NCBI GenBank assembly: GCA_017305455.1
Contig: JAFKKO010000113.1
Span: forward strand, 1-64,000
DNA length: 64,000 nt
Direction: 5' to 3'
Source of the DNA: Hyphomicrobiales bacterium
Lineage (GTDB): Bacteria; Pseudomonadota; Alphaproteobacteria; Rhizobiales; Xanthobacteraceae
The position numbers and the translations under genes were made by a program. Position 1 is the stretch's first letter. Every line of letters begins with the position of its first letter. Shown one piece after another: positions 63,254 through 64,000 of this stretch. The notes below the pieces were generated by a model. That model did not search any database. It was given only the letters and a program-made list of their open reading frames with translations, and was not told the origin of the DNA.

Positions 63254-64000
63254 GCCGCCTCATTAATTTGCTTTTCGATCCGTGCCTGCGCCAACGCGAC
63301 AAGCTGCGTGACATCGAGGATCAGCGCGGCGCTGCCATCTCCCAGAATGGTAGCCCCGGAGAAGATCGTGACGTCGGAGTGCAGCTTTGAAAGCGACTTG
63401 ATCACGGTCTGGTGGTTGCCGATGATCTGGTCGGCGACCAGCCCAACCCGTGTTTCGCCGGTGGAAATGATGATCGTCTTTTGATGCTCATCCGGCGTGC
63501 CGGACATCATCAGTATGTCGCGCAGCCTCAGGAACGGCACCAGGTTGCCGCGAACGTTGAGGAAGCTGCGGCCGCGCGCCTGTTCGTCTTTAGCCGTGAG
63601 TTCGACGCACTCCTCCACCGCCGATAGCGGGATGATGTAGCGGCCCTCACCAACGCGAATCAAAAGCCCTTCGATGATCGCAAGCGTCAGCGGCAGACGC
63701 AAAGTCACCGTTGTCCCCTCGCCCGGCCTGGTCGAAAGATCGATCGAGCCACGCATGTTATCGATCGTACGCTTCACCACGTCCATGCCGACACCGCGGC
63801 CGGACAGCGCGGAAATGGTCTGAGCCGTCGAAAAGCCGGGGTGGAATAGAAACTGGTGGATCTCCTGATCGGAGAGAGTGGCACCGGGCGCAATCAGCCC
63901 CAGCTCCTCCGCCTTCGCCCGGATTCGCCCGGTGTTCAGACCACCGCCATTGTCCTTCACAGTGATCAACACCTGCGCACCGGAATGGATCGCATGCAGT
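63250..64000 (-). CDS. cheA: Chemotaxis sensor kinase CheA, C-terminal part (cut by window end)
   Basis: About 250 C-terminal residues. The HATPase end with VLITVKDNGGGL and SALSGRGVGMDVVKRTI (G1 and G2 boxes), then the regulatory CheW-like domain with GRYIIPLSAVEECVEL and GLVADQIIGNHQTVIKSL. The reading frame stays open to base 64000, so the dimerisation, P1 and P2 parts lie outside. It is the first gene of the operon visible here; a promoter is not in the window. Confidence 0.95.
   Translation of the reverse strand, partial: LHAIHSGAQVLITVKDNGGGLNTGRIRAKAEELGLIAPGATLSDQEIHQFLFHPGFSTAQTISALSGRGVGMDVVKRTIDNMRGSIDLSTRPGEGTTVTLRLPLTLAIIEGLLIRVGEGRYIIPLSAVEECVELTAKDEQARGRSFLNVRGNLVPFLRLRDILMMSGTPDEHQKTIIISTGETRVGLVADQIIGNHQTVIKSLSKLHSDVTIFSGATILGDGSAALILDVTQLVALAQARIEKQINEAA

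Noticed and set aside
1-64000. CRISPR array, tRNA, rRNA, prophage or insertion sequence
   Set aside because: No regularly spaced repeats, cloverleaf-like sequences, transposase, integrase or terminal inverted repeats were found.

Overview
The window looks like chromosomal DNA of an alphaproteobacterium of the Bradyrhizobium/Rhodopseudomonas/Afipia group (Nitrobacteraceae). The evidence is high GC, protein sequences typical of that group, FNR/FixK-type regulation, and three kinds of dispersed hairpin repeat that I recognise from those genomes. The placement is from memory of families, not from a search. I see no phage, insertion sequence, CRISPR array, tRNA or rRNA.

0-12 kb: a glycolytic/Calvin-type gap-pgk-fba cluster closed by a strong terminator. 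It is followed by a ThiE-like protein, an exported Sel1-repeat protein, an inositol-monophosphatase-family enzyme, a MotA/MotB-like proton-channel pair, an acetyltransferase and a cation P-type ATPase.

12-25 kb: two RND efflux systems flank a degenerate receiver-EAL protein. The second RND pump lies in one operon with a DUF2892 membrane protein and a sulfide:quinone oxidoreductase. This operon diverges from a SqrR/BigR-type ArsR repressor that keeps the two sulfur-sensing cysteines, 66 residues apart. The set reads as a reactive-sulfur oxidation and export module.

25-38 kb: a FemAB/GNAT-like protein, an MgtA-type P-ATPase, a zinc alcohol dehydrogenase, a YhiI-RbbA-YhhJ type ABC exporter, and a PHA synthase with a phasin. 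A perfect FNR/FixK box lies between the exporter operon and phaC, which suggests low-oxygen control.

38-49 kb: a catabolic island around an IclR regulator. One arm carries acyl-CoA dehydrogenase, a DUF35 protein, a thiolase-like protein without the nucleophilic Cys, an orphan ABC binding protein and an SDR. The other arm carries enoyl-CoA hydratase, 3-hydroxyacyl-CoA dehydrogenase, an SDR and an ADP-forming acyl-CoA synthetase. Together they look like CoA-dependent breakdown of an unknown carboxylic acid.

49-56 kb: an amide island with formamidase, an AmiS/UreI channel and an FmdB zinc ribbon. Its regulators are an OmpR-type response regulator, a REC-HK-REC hybrid kinase, and an 882-residue protein that joins an NCS1 nucleobase-type permease, a cysteine-rich zinc-binding segment and a histidine kinase. 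This permease-kinase is the most striking protein in the window.

56-64 kb: a chemotaxis operon read on the minus strand: cheA (cut by the window end), cheW, mcp, cheW, cheR, cheB, and a soluble MCP-like protein with two degenerate signalling tips.
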